A stretch of DNA of 26,166 nucleotides from Apostichopus californicus (Eukaryota > Echinodermata > Holothuroidea > Aspidochirotida > Stichopodidae), in the NCBI GenBank assembly GCA_020650975.1, contig JAIPMN010042494.1:1-26166 (forward strand), in the 5' to 3' direction. This document shows positions 1 through 11,600 of the stretch, in pieces. Every line of letters starts with the position of its first letter. Positions within the stretch are counted from its first letter, which is position 1. The notes under the pieces are model-generated. The model was not told the DNA's origin and made no database searches. It was given only the letters and a program-made list of their open reading frames with translations. Position numbers and translations under genes: made by a program.

Positions 1-1856
1 GAAATAACCTGTGTGTATGCTTGTGTGCACATGAAACGCAAGAAATATCCTGTGTGTATTCTTGTGTGCACATGAAACACAAGAAATAACCTGTGTGTAT
101 TCTTGTGTGCGCATGAAGAACAAGAATTAACCTGCGTGTGTGTGCATATGAAACCCAAGAAATAACCTGTTTATTCTTGTGTGTGCATGCAACACAAGAA
201 ATAAGCTGTGTGTATTCTTGTGTGCACATGAAACACAAGAAATAAGCTGTGTGTATTCTTGTGTGCACATGAAACACAAGAAATAACCTGTGGGTATTCT
301 TGTGTGTGCATGAAACGCAAGAAATAACCTGTGTGTATTCTTGTGTGCGCATGAACGCAAGAAATAACCTGTGTGTATTCTTGTGTGTACATGAAACACA
401 AGAAAAAATCTGTGTATTCTTGTGTGTGCATGAAACACAAGAAATACCCTGTGTATTCTTGTGTGTGCATCCAATACAAGAAATAACCTGTGTGTATTCT
501 TGTGTGTACATGAAACAAGAAAAAATCTGTGTATTCTTGTGTGTGCATGAAACACAAGAAATACCCTGTTAATTCTTGTGTGTGCATCCAATACAAGAAA
601 TAACCTGTGTGTATTCTTGTGTGTACATGAAACAAGAAAAAATCTGTGTATTCTTGTGTGTGCATGAAACACAAGAAATACCCTGTTAATTCTTGTGTGT
701 GCATCCAATACAAGAAATAACATGTGTGTATTCTTGTGTGTACATGAAACACAAGAAATAACCTGTGTGTATGCTTGTGTGCACATGAAACGCAAGAAAT
801 ATCCTGTGTGTATTCTTGTGTGCACATGAAACACAAGAAATAACCTGTGTGTATTCTTGTGTGCGCATGAAGAACAAGAAATAACCTGCGTGTGTGTGCA
901 TATGAAACCCAAGAAATAACCTGTTTATTCTTGTGTGTGCATGCAACACAAGAAATAAGCTGTGTGTATTCTTATGTGCACATGAAACACAAGAAATAAG
1001 CTGTGTGTATTCTTGTGTGCACATGAAACACAAGAAATAACCTGTGGGTATTCTTGTGTGTGCATGAAACGCAAGAAATAACCTGTGTGTATTCTTGTGT
1101 GCGCATGAACGCAAGAAATAACCTGTGTGTATTCTTGTGTGTACATGAAACACAAGAAAAAATCTGTGTATTCTTGTGTGTGCATGAAACACAAGAAATA
1201 CCCTGTGTATTCTTGTGTGTGCATCCAATACAAGAAATAACATGTGTGTATTCTTGTGTGTACATGAAACACAAGAAATAACCTGTGTGTATGCTTGTGT
1301 GCGCATGAAACGCAAGAAATAACCTGTGTGTATTCTTGTGTGCGCATGAAACAAGAAATAACCTGTTTATTCTTGTGTGTGCATCCAATACAAGAAATAA
1401 CCTGTGTGTATTCTTGTGTGTACATGAAACACAAGAAATAACCTGTGTGTATGCTTGTGTGCACATGAAACGCAAGAAATATCCTGTGTGTATTCTTGTG
1501 TGCACATGAAACACAAGAAATAACCTGTGTGTATTCTTGTGTGTACATGAAACACAAGAAAAAATCTGTGTATTCTTGTGTGTGCATGAAACACAAGAAA
1601 TACCCTGTGTATTCTTGTGTGTGCATCCAATACAAGAAATAACCTGTGTGTATTCTTGTGTGTACATGAAACACAAGAAAAAATCTGTGTATTCTTGTGT
1701 GTGCATGAAACACAAGAAATACCCTGTTAATTCTTGTGTGTGCATCCAATACAAGAAATAACATGTGTGTATTCTTGTGTGTACATGAAACACAAGAAAT
1801 AACCTGTGTGTATGCTTGTGTGCGCATGAAACGCAAGAAATAACCTGTGTGTATTC
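1..1856. repeat. 41-bp minisatellite with 754-bp higher-order period
   Basis: About 46 tandem copies of a 38-41 bp unit (GAAATAACCTGTGTGTATTC then TTGTGTGCACATGAAACACAA and variants) fill the left edge and probably extend beyond it. Ordered blocks of variants recur: the block at 1 returns at 755 and the one at 300 returns at 1054, a 754-bp super-period. A third, shortened repeat starts near 1435. The minus strand is nearly stop-free in several frames, which explains long open frames here. No coding function is supported. It ends at gtattctttgttcctag. Confidence 0.95.
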
Positions 1857-2477
1857 TTTGTTCCTAGTGAAAGCATCATCAATTATGTTGACATTGTGGT
1901 AATTTTAAATGATGTGCTGTAAAAATGGGCATCTTGAAGACAATTCTAAGAAGTTGAATATTGCAGTCGTAAATAGACATGCAGCTAGTTGAAATAGGAA
2001 GAATGATTGAAAATTTCTTCCCTTATCTGTCTCCAAACCATAACTGCACTCTTGTCACTGATAACTAGCACAGTATCATCTCCATAGCAACAGGACTGAC
2101 ATCACTTCAGTGCCCATTGGCATACAGAAAATCATACCTTTTAGTTTGTTAAGGGTTTAGCCTATGTGTTAATCATTGCTATAAGAAAATTTTCTACTTA
2201 AAGATTAACTTTGTTATTTGTGTTGGAAATGTCAATTGGTTGCTTTTGACGTATGAAGTTGATTTTTCATTTTTTTTTTTATCTTTTTCTTGAGACCATT
2301 CTAAAGCTATGACAAGATTTCCAAAAGTAATTATATTTTTGAAGCAGCATTTGTAATACAACTTTTCAAGACCCCCCATCCCCGTCCCCCACATCTGTCA
2401 TTTTCTCTCCTTCCTGGTGTGTGCACATCCCCTAAGTTCATGGCTGATGGAATACATTGCTGTTTTCTTTTCATCAG
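1857..2477. other. Intronic or upstream DNA of GNPAT, no feature seen
   Basis: Unique-looking AT-rich sequence between the minisatellite and the first visible GNPAT exon. It holds a T run near 2269-2280, a C-rich stretch near 2372-2391, and the polypyrimidine tract of the acceptor at 2478. The preceding GNPAT exon was not found, so this is taken as intron. Confidence 0.6.
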
Positions 2478-2698
2478 GTTTCTATTCAACTTATCATCTT
2501 CTGAACAGAAATTTGTGGCAGACTTGGCTTATAATGTTCAGGAATCTCAGCTCAGGAATATATACATGTCAGTTTGGGTTCTCTGTGCTACCCTATTGAT
2601 GCAACGACCTCACGGCTACACTCTGAGGGACTTCTGTAGAGACGTAGAATGGTTGAAGGACCTGGCCATTAACCTCGGTGCAAAGGTCGCTTGGCCAG
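2478..2698 (+). CDS. GNPAT: GNPAT exon 1 of 8 in window
   Basis: A pyrimidine-rich acceptor (tttcttttcatcag) precedes the exon, and the donor GTACGC follows CCA G. The first base completes a codon begun in an exon outside the window, and the exon ends in phase 1. It encodes about 73 residues. FVADLAYNVQ, LMQRPHGY and EWLKDL...WPG align with the vertebrate GNPAT segment FVTEVAY...LQNRP...WLKGL...WP (recalled). This is the linker region after the acyltransferase domain. Confidence 0.88.
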
Positions 2699-5600
2699 GT
2701 ACGCTCCGTGACACTTTACCAAATTTTAAGGCTGAAAATTTCTGTACTTTGAACACTATTCTTTTTAATTTCACAACATTTTTTTTCTTGGAATTTGCCG
2801 TCACAAGCACAGTCACAAACTTGTACAAATAGGTATTCACAATTGCCTTTGAAAGGTACATTACGACCTATTTGTATATATCATGTATTGTTTCAGGTTT
2901 GACTGCTGAAAGACCTATGGTAATATTGTTCCGTTTTTGGCAGCATTTTGGTATTGTTCTTGAAAAATATTGAAGTTGATTGTTGCCTATTAAGTTATTA
3001 ACAAATTGTGCATGTGTGTATGATCGAAAAGGTGTAAATTTCTACATCAATGCTGGAGATGGGACCAAATTTGAAGAGCAGTGTAACTGATTATCCAGTC
3101 CTTCGCTGCTATTTATGTTAGGTTTTAGTGTTCAGCTTGCCCATTCAAAGAGTAAAAGGGGTCTAAATGGGACATTGTAGATAAGCAATCTGTTTTTATT
3201 GGAAAATTTTGCTTTCTGTGTCAAAAAGTTGACTTGGCAATCTTCTTGATTTGCAGGGCTAATGTCATTGCTTGGTCATAGAGAAAGTGGCAAGAACAAA
3301 CAGATTTTTATTTTGCTATCTATTAAAAAAACCAATGAATTTCTCAAATACATGAAAGCCAGGTACAAAAAGATCCTCATCAAAGTTGATACCACTTGCC
3401 CTAGTTTGAAAAAAAAGTTCTCTGCGTACCTCTATCCAGTACTTGATGAAGTATGGATATGCATATTGTGCTGTATTTTTTAACCCTTGAGAAGTAAGCA
3501 TTACCCCAGGTCCTTTGATCTCTCTTGCCTTCACAAAGGAATTCGGTGGTCTTAGTTATCATAGCAGCAAGGATCAGGGTTTTTACTCAAAACTTCAAGA
3601 AGAAGCATGCTATTAAAAAACACACACACATAATGGTAACAGAAGCAGCAGGAATATAATATTTATTCCAACTACTGAAATTTTGGAAAAATATTTGAAA
3701 CTTTCAAGAAATTTCAGTTTTGAAAGATATTATAAAAAGGTTTTGTTGAGCCGCTGAGATTTCAAGGAAGTGGGTGTATTTTGGTAGATTGTGTCCACAC
3801 CCACCCTAAGACATTTTAACTAAAATAAAAGACAACAGTGTTAGTTTGTTGTTCTAGTGTCGGTGGGGGGGGGGGGGACAAGCCTGATCAGCTCCTGCAG
3901 GTTAGCTAAAACAATCTCATAAAGTACGAAAAACAAATATAACAGACTATTAAATATTAATACATTTGTAAGGGTAAGAAGACAAGCAATAAACATGTTT
4001 GTTATATGAGATGTTATCGAACGTTTCATTAAAAATTCAACTCTGAATCCTTCTATGAAGTTTTTATATGTTGATTTTCTACAATATGTTCTTGAATAAT
4101 AAGGCAACTTAACTGATAAAGTCAGAAGGCTTTGACCTCACAATAGCATATTAACCGCAATGTTATTTTACAGGAAGATATCCTTTGCATAGTAATTTGG
4201 ATAGCTGACCGTCCTTAAACAAAGTTCTCTAAGATTTTAAGAAATCATAAACAGTATTTCACATATGACTAAGTAGTACTGTAGTCTTTGCATAGTAATT
4301 TGGATAGCTGACTGTCCTTAAACAAAGTTCTCTAAGATTTTAAGAAATCATAAACAATATATCAGATATGACTAAGTAGTAATGTAGTCATAGTAATTTG
4401 GATAGCTGACTGTCCTTAAACAAAGTTCTCTAAGATTTTAGTCCCTCATAAACAATATTTCACATATGGAATAGTTATTACTGTAATCTTAAGTGTAAAT
4501 ACTGTTATTATATTGCTTTTTTTTCCCCTTCCAAAGGTGAGTATTCTGTTCAAACACTGGTAACATCTCATCTAAAGAGACACCGAACCTTTGTTAATCT
4601 CGCCCACAAGAATCAGGTCTCTATTAATGCCTATGAAGGGAGCCCCCTGCCTTCGACTGGTTCTATGGAGATGAACAGTCTTGATGAAGTAATGTCACTA
4701 GCCGTCGTGCCGATGGGCATCGCCATGTACCGGAATCATCTTGTTTGTCGACTGGCTAATGTCTGCCTCCTCACTTCATCCTTTTGTGGGACTAATGCAA
4801 TATCTTTTGGTAGGTTGTGCTATGAATAAGATCTTAACTACAGAGTTTGTCGTATATTTATGGAAAGACCACATCCAAGCTGGTGTTTATGCGCAGTAAA
4901 GCATTGAACTATGACAGATCATTTAATGATCTCCTCTCCTTCTATCTTAGACTGGAATCATTCCAAGATCTATTCATGTACTAATACCATGGGATGATCT
5001 CATCTACATATATCATGGATAATCTCATCTACTGATATCATTGGATGATCTGATCTACTGATATCATTGGATGATCTGATCTACTGATATCATTGGATGA
5101 TCTCATCTACTGATATCATTAGATGATCTCATATACTGATATCATTAGATGATCTGATCTACTGATATCATTGGATGATCTCATCTACTGATATCATTAG
5201 ATGATCTCATATACTGATATCATTAGATGATCTCATCTAATGATATTATTGGATGATCTCATCTACTGATATCATTTGATAATCTGATCTACTGATATCA
5301 TTGGATGATCTCATCTACTGATACCATGGGATGATCTCATCTACTGATATCATTAGATGATTTCATAGGATGGCCTCATCTACTGGTATCATTGGGTTAT
5401 CTCATCTTGTGATATCATTGGATGATCTCATCTTGTGATATCATGGATAATCTCATCTAGTAATACCATGGGATGATATCATCTACTGATATCATTGGAT
5501 GATCTCATCTACTGATACCATGGGATGATTTCATAGGATGATCTCATCTACTGGTATCATTGGGTTATCTCATATTGTGATATCATGGATCACTCATGTA

Positions 5601-8600
5601 CTGATACCATTGGATAATCTCACCTACTGATATCATTGCATGATATCATCTACTGATATCATTGGATGTTCTGATCTGCTGATACCATATACTGGTTTCA
5701 CCAAGTGTCCAAACGAACCTGCTTTTTTTCTAATGTGTGATTGATAATAATGCACATGCAGACACAAGACAAACACTTATGGCAATTTCAAAGGTTATCA
5801 GTATCTTCAGCTGAATGTGAGTATTAATACCTCTTGTTGACTTTCCCCTTCCATGTTCACAGGTGATCTCTTTCTAAAGTTTTGGTTTCTTATCCGAGTC
5901 TTCCAGAAGGAGTTTGTTTTCAAACCATCAGTGACGGAAACCGTGAGTCATTTAGCTATAACATTCTCATTGATTGGTATCGGTGCAATTGTGTTTATGA
6001 CTCTTTTGGAGTATTTCCATTCTAAATCTGCAGTATTCTTAGGATTATTATTGGATTATAACACAGATCAGTTACTGCACCAGCTTATGAAACCAGCCCA
6101 ATAATATTTGCTGATAATAAAGCCATGAGGTGGATCTTATGTTAGGTACAAAAGTCGTGACGACGATTTTTTGCTGACAATGATTGTTATAAACCGACTC
6201 GTGTATTTATGTTCTCAATGTCCACTTGCAAACATTGCATGCGTCTCTTTGTTTTCTATTGTCATACGGTGAAATCCACTGGCTGATCTAGCCATTAAAT
6301 AGCCCAAATTGGGAGACCTCATAGCTGTATTGTATTCCAAAGGGTCATTTCCAAGGGCGTAGGAACCGGGGGGGCTGGGGGGCGCCAGCCCCCCCAGTGA
6401 AAAATATGGGGGGGGGCGGAAGTATCATTCCGCCCCCCCGCTACGCAAGTCAGAAAACCCCTTTTTCATTTCCAAATGAGAAAAAAATCTCATTTGGAGC
6501 ACCAAATTGCATCTAAGTCCAGGTGAAAATGCAAAATTATTTACAAAATGGAGTGGGTGTTGAAGTGTGCTATATTGCACCAAACTGCATCTGAGGCCAC
6601 CTAGACCCCTCCCCCAGGCTGGCCATCAGTCTTCAGCCCCCCCCCACTCAAAAGTACCTTCCTACGCCACTGGTCATTTCAACTTCAAAGAAAATAGCAG
6701 CAGTTATTAGTGTAGTATGTATATGCACAATGCATTGCAAATAAACTGTGTTGTTGCATATTTCAATAGTGACAAAAGAAAAGCTGTGTACCTGGTAGTT
6801 GGATGTATGTGCTTGGTTTTTCAGGCTCTGTATTATGCTATTCTTGTCAATCTCAGATTTTGTTATTCATTTTAGGCAAAAGACTATAAACAATATTCTC
6901 CATGTTGGAGTGTTTTCCAAATCAAGAGAGATAATTAAGGAACAAATGTGACCAGAAACTTTCAGTGCTGTTTCCTGAGATAATTTACATTTCCATAGTG
7001 AAAACTTTTCCATGCAGTTTATGGAAACAGCAAACACTAGTTTCTACTATTAATATATTACAATACAAGAACTTCTTTAAACTTAAAGAATTTTAAAATT
7101 TTAGCTTTGAAATTATAACAAAATAACTTTCTTCAAATATAATATGGAATTGAGTTTCACCGGAGTAGCATAGACAAATTTGTAATCTTATAGATATTGT
7201 AAGGTAAGTTATGAATGGAATCCAGCTTGTGTCATTATAAAGGGCATATTTTGTAAATGTTGATGTAAGGATATCCCCCCCTTCTTATGTTTTTGTCTTG
7301 TTGTTGCATAATTCAGGAGTTTGCAGCTACACTGAAGAAGCTTGAGAGCTGCACTTTTATACAAGTATGCAACACAGAGAAGAAAGTTGAAGTATTATCC
7401 AATGGGATGAAAGCTATGTCATTTCTTTCCAAGATGGTGGAGCCATTCCTTCAAGGGTATTATGTAAGTGAAGGGTGGGCACCAAATGGCTTTTGCAGGT
7501 TTCAATGAAATTTATAGTCATCCTGTGAAGTGGTAATGTAACGCTGTATGATTACTGAAGAATACAATTAAAGAAGCTGTATTTATTAGGCTGCCTGTCT
7601 TTTGTCCTAAGGCTGTGTGCACATAAACAAGATCAGTTGGTTCGTCCGTCTGTTATATTAGATCATCCTATCACAATAAGGTACAAGGCCTATACAGAAA
7701 CACCCCAAAGTGTGTATACATATTTTATGTTTTTCCTTGGCATATGGTTTCTGTGCCATCATTGGTGGGAATTTGAGAACTTCACAGGCTGCAGAATTTT
7801 GCAATGGGGCTGTATGCAGTCTATGGGCTACACTTTACTCACCTGGGATATAAAGTAAAACAGAATATTGCTTTGAACAATGTGAACACAAAGTGATACA
7901 GTTTATAATAAATCATTAAGTAGTGGATGACCTCATGCGAAAGTACACCAATGTTTATATTTATGTTTGTTGAATGTTAAAGGTAACTTGGAGATGTTTT
8001 CAAAATTTTCAAATCTATCTTCAGTTTTAACATCAAACTTGACTAGTGAAGATAAATAACTGTATTGTCACATCTTTCCGAAATCAATAAATGGACCTAG
8101 GTCATCACAAAGAGCTTCGCTCTGATCTTCAACCGTGTTATAAAAGCATTGGGACTTCTGCAAACTATGACAATCTAGTTAACAGTACAGCTCATATTAA
8201 GTTGCTGCAGTTTGCAAGATATAATTTTCAGATGAGAAATGTGTGGATTTCTCCTGTATAATACAAACTGACTTGCCAGGGTTTTGAACAAAACAACATA
8301 TATTTTCATTGATTCTAATACTGCAGCAATTATCTACCTGACCGTATATTAGCATTACATTTAAGGAAGTAGTGAAGTGTGCTGATGTGCCACAACAACC
8401 TTTTTTCTTATTTTTCAACTTGATCAATTATACTTTTATCTTTAATATAAAATCTGCACTTTCATGTTCAAAAGTGCCATAGTAGTACCAATTCTTTAGT
8501 ACGTCTTCATCAAAAGAGTACGATACCATAATTCTTTCCTGAAGATGGCTAAGACATGAAGGGTATGTTTCCTTTCCTTTATTTCAGATGGTGTGTCAAT

Positions 8601-11600
8601 ATTTGGTGCAAACCAAATGGAATCCAGACAATGACAACAAATCAAAGTCAATTGCCAAGAACATTCAGGCTTTAATTGCTCAAAAATTCATGAATGGTGA
8701 GTCACATTTATAGTGTGGTATCTATCTCTGCATAAGTCCATAAGAACTGTCTGTTTATCTGTTGCTGTTCATCTGTCTTTTTGTTTATCTGTTGTTGTTC
8801 ATCTGTCTGTCTGTTTTTATGTTGTTGTTCATCTGTCTGTCTGTTTATCTGTTGTAGTTGTTCACCTGTCTGTTTGTTTTTCTGTTATTGTTCATCTTTC
8901 TGTCTGTTTATCTGTTGTTCTTCATCCATTTGTCTGTTTCTGTTCATCTGTCTGTCTGTTCATCTCTTGATGTTCATCTGTCTGTTTGTTTATCTGTTAT
9001 TGTTCATCTTACTGTCTGTTTATCTGTTCTTGTTCATCTGTCTGTCTGTTTATCTGTTATTGTTCATCTGTCTGTTTGATTATCTGTTGTTGTTCATTCA
9101 ATTGTCTGTTTATATGTTGTTTTTCATCGATTTGTCTGTTTCTGTTCATCTGTCTGTCTGTTTATCTGTTGTAGTTGTTCATCTGTCTGTTTGTTTATCT
9201 GTTATTGTTCATCTTTCTGTCTGTTAATCTGCTGTTCTTCATCCATTTGTCTGTTGTTGTTCATCTGTCTGTCTGTTTATTGGTTGTTGTTCATCCATCT
9301 GTCTGTTTATCTGTTATTGTTCATATGTCTCTGTTTATGTGTTGTGGTTGTCCATCTGTTTGTTTATCTGTTGTTGTTCATCTGTCTGTCTGTTCATCTG
9401 TTGTTGTTCATCCATCTGTCTGTTTATCTGTTATTGTTCATCTGTCTCTGTTTATCTGTTCTTGCTCATCAGTCTGTTTGTAATGCAAGAGTGTCTGATA
9501 CTCTTCCTCATGTGTGTTCTGTTTGTTCATGATTTAGTGTTTCATCAAAACAATGACTTCATTTGACTAGATTTGTTTAGCTGGTTGTAGGCCTAAGAGG
9601 TAATGCTAATCAGAATCAGATGGTGATGTTCAGTGGTTCCTAGAGGTATTCTTGATGTAGATTTGTAGTTTTGTTTAGCTGGTTGTAGGACTAAGAGGTA
9701 ATGCTAATCAGAGTCAGATGGTGATGTTCAGTGGTTCCAACAGGCATTCTTGATGTAGATTTGTAGTTTTGTTAACCTGGCTGTAGGACTAAGAGGTAAT
9801 GCTGAACAGAATCTGATGGTGATGTTCAATAGTTCCAAGAGGCATTCTTGATGTAGAATTGACTCCTGAAATGATGATGCATGGATGATGATATGTGTGA
9901 TGGCTATGAAGATTCTGAATAGATATATTTGCAGTGTGTGGATGGTGTTGGGTACTCTTCCTCCAGATTTAGTGGTGCATGAAGGGTGTAGCGGCCCTCG
10001 TGGACACTTTAGTGGTGTATGGAGGGTGACATGGTGGTATTGTAGATAGGAGGGCGTTGTGATCAAATGGGTAACGCAATGGACTTGCGATCTGAGGATT
10101 AAAGGTTACAGTCCTGGTCAGATGTTGTGTCCTTGGCCAAGGTACTTTATCACGAGGACCTAGTTTCGGGGGGGGGGGGGAACAAGCCTGATCCTGCAGG
10201 TTAGCAAAACAATTTTTAAACAAAAAACAGACTATTAGTTATTAATACGTTGGTAAGGGTAAGAAGACGAGTAATATACACAGAATGGAAACTTTAAAAA
10301 CTACTGTATGTGGGAAACTTAAATACAGGAAGGCTGCTCCAGACCGGCATCCCCGACCTACCGGGATGAGACCTTATGCTAAGAAAAATGGCAATGGAGA
10401 CCTGCAAGATAACTTGTACATATAGTTGTGTGCCCTGGTTTGTGGCTGCACCCTATTGGAAGTCATGCAGTGGACACATATATGTGCTGCAATGTAGTGC
10501 CCAAGGAGGGATTGTTTGAATTGTGAAAACTTGGTTGTGTGAGTGTGACAAGTTACCAATTGACCAGGGGTTAATTTTGGTAAAAGTCCTGCGAGAAGAT
10601 CTTGCCTTGATTGAAGACTGTTATTACCCTCAACCCTAACCCCTCTTTTTGTGGATGCGTTCAATGAAATCTGCTTGGACATTTTTCAAGTGGAATATTG
10701 GATTACTTAGTCCTGCATGCACAGCATTAAGGGTGATATCAAATTTGTGTGTGTGTGCATGGGCAAACTGAGTGCTGTAGTCGTGAGTGGGAGGCTGTAA
10801 TGGTTCTGTGCAGAATTCTTTATCAAGATTAGAATATGGAGCCATCTTACTTCCGCCTTCTTATTACAGATGAAATGAAGCATTTTGACACCTTATCTTT
10901 GAACCTGATCGGCAATGCACTAACGTCCCTGGTTGCTATGGACTACATTCAGTGCAATAAAAGGTATGTTCTATTCAACTCTCAGTGACATTGTAGGATA
11001 TTGGAGTTAAGGGATGACTTTTGGGTAGAATATTTTAGTTGTCTATATTATTGTCCCAAGAGAAAGTAAGTGAGAGATTGTAATGTTTCTACAGATATTC
11101 TAGTTCTCAAGATATTCACCTTTAAGGCTAAGTTGATGACATCGGCTCCTCAGTGCTGGCCTAAATTTTAATGTAGTAATCATCTATTCCAATATATTAA
11201 CCAAACCATGTTCTTCAAACTTCATATGAACAACAGAGGACCATTGGGTGACATTCACAGGTAACTTAGATAATGGCATCGGCTCCTTAGTGCTGGCTTT
11301 AAATATTAATGTAATCCATTGTTTCATAAATTCTAATAAGTAAAGAAAAATTTCTTTAAACTTCATATGAACCACAGAGGCCCTCTGGGTGACATTCAGT
11401 GCCACTTGTCCTTGACAAATTTGTCCAATGACGATGCAGTAAACATGTTGAAAATCCTCTTGCGTACTGTAATAATATTAATAATAATATCTTACTATAT
11501 GCCACTGTCGTTGATAGCCTTTTCATATATCTAACCAAATACACTTTAAAAAGAAGAAAATAATATAGATTAGAAAGTGAATTTAGTTTGTCCAAGTTTA

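Larger units (their letters stand above)
2699..4536 (+). other. GNPAT intron (1.8 kb)
   Basis: AT-rich intron holding a short CA run near 3620, a G-run at 3863-3876, a SINE body (3853-3997) and a three-copy tandem repeat (4183-4490). An open stretch at 3262-3483 follows an AG, but has no family similarity and no phase-compatible donor. Confidence 0.75.
8697..10869 (+). other. GNPAT intron (2.2 kb) rich in repeats
   Basis: The longest visible GNPAT intron. In order it holds a CTGT-rich array, a 98-bp tandem triplet, a SINE, and about 580 bases of unique sequence before the next acceptor. Confidence 0.8.

Noticed and set aside
127..1836. Long minus-strand open frames (up to about 300 codons) encoding His/Thr/Cys/Phe-rich repeats
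   Set aside because: They lie wholly in the 41-bp tandem array, occur in several overlapping frames, and follow the repeat period, so they are by-products of a stop-poor repeat.
3262..3483. Open stretch after an AG, considered as an extra GNPAT exon
   Set aside because: It has no similarity to GNPAT and no donor in the needed phase, and joining 2698 directly to 4537 keeps both frame and homology.
4976..5695. CRISPR-like array of regularly spaced repeats
   Set aside because: The units are contiguous, with no unique spacers, and the setting is an animal gene intron; it is a minisatellite.
5943..6104. Extension of GNPAT exon 3 with a hydrophobic segment
   Set aside because: A consensus GTGAGT donor sits at the end of the homologous part, and the next exon continues the family match in the correct phase.
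7637..7858. Trp- and Cys-rich open frame between GNPAT exons
   Set aside because: No recognised family, no splice context, and it lies in an intron with both flanking exons already joined in phase.
8713..9566. Plus-strand open frames rich in Cys, Leu, Ser and Val resembling membrane proteins
   Set aside because: They are translations of the CTGT-rich array in all three frames within a GNPAT intron.
10060..10114. Functional tRNA gene
   Set aside because: Box-like motifs are present but degenerate, no full cloverleaf could be drawn, and the downstream body is repeated elsewhere, which fits a SINE better.
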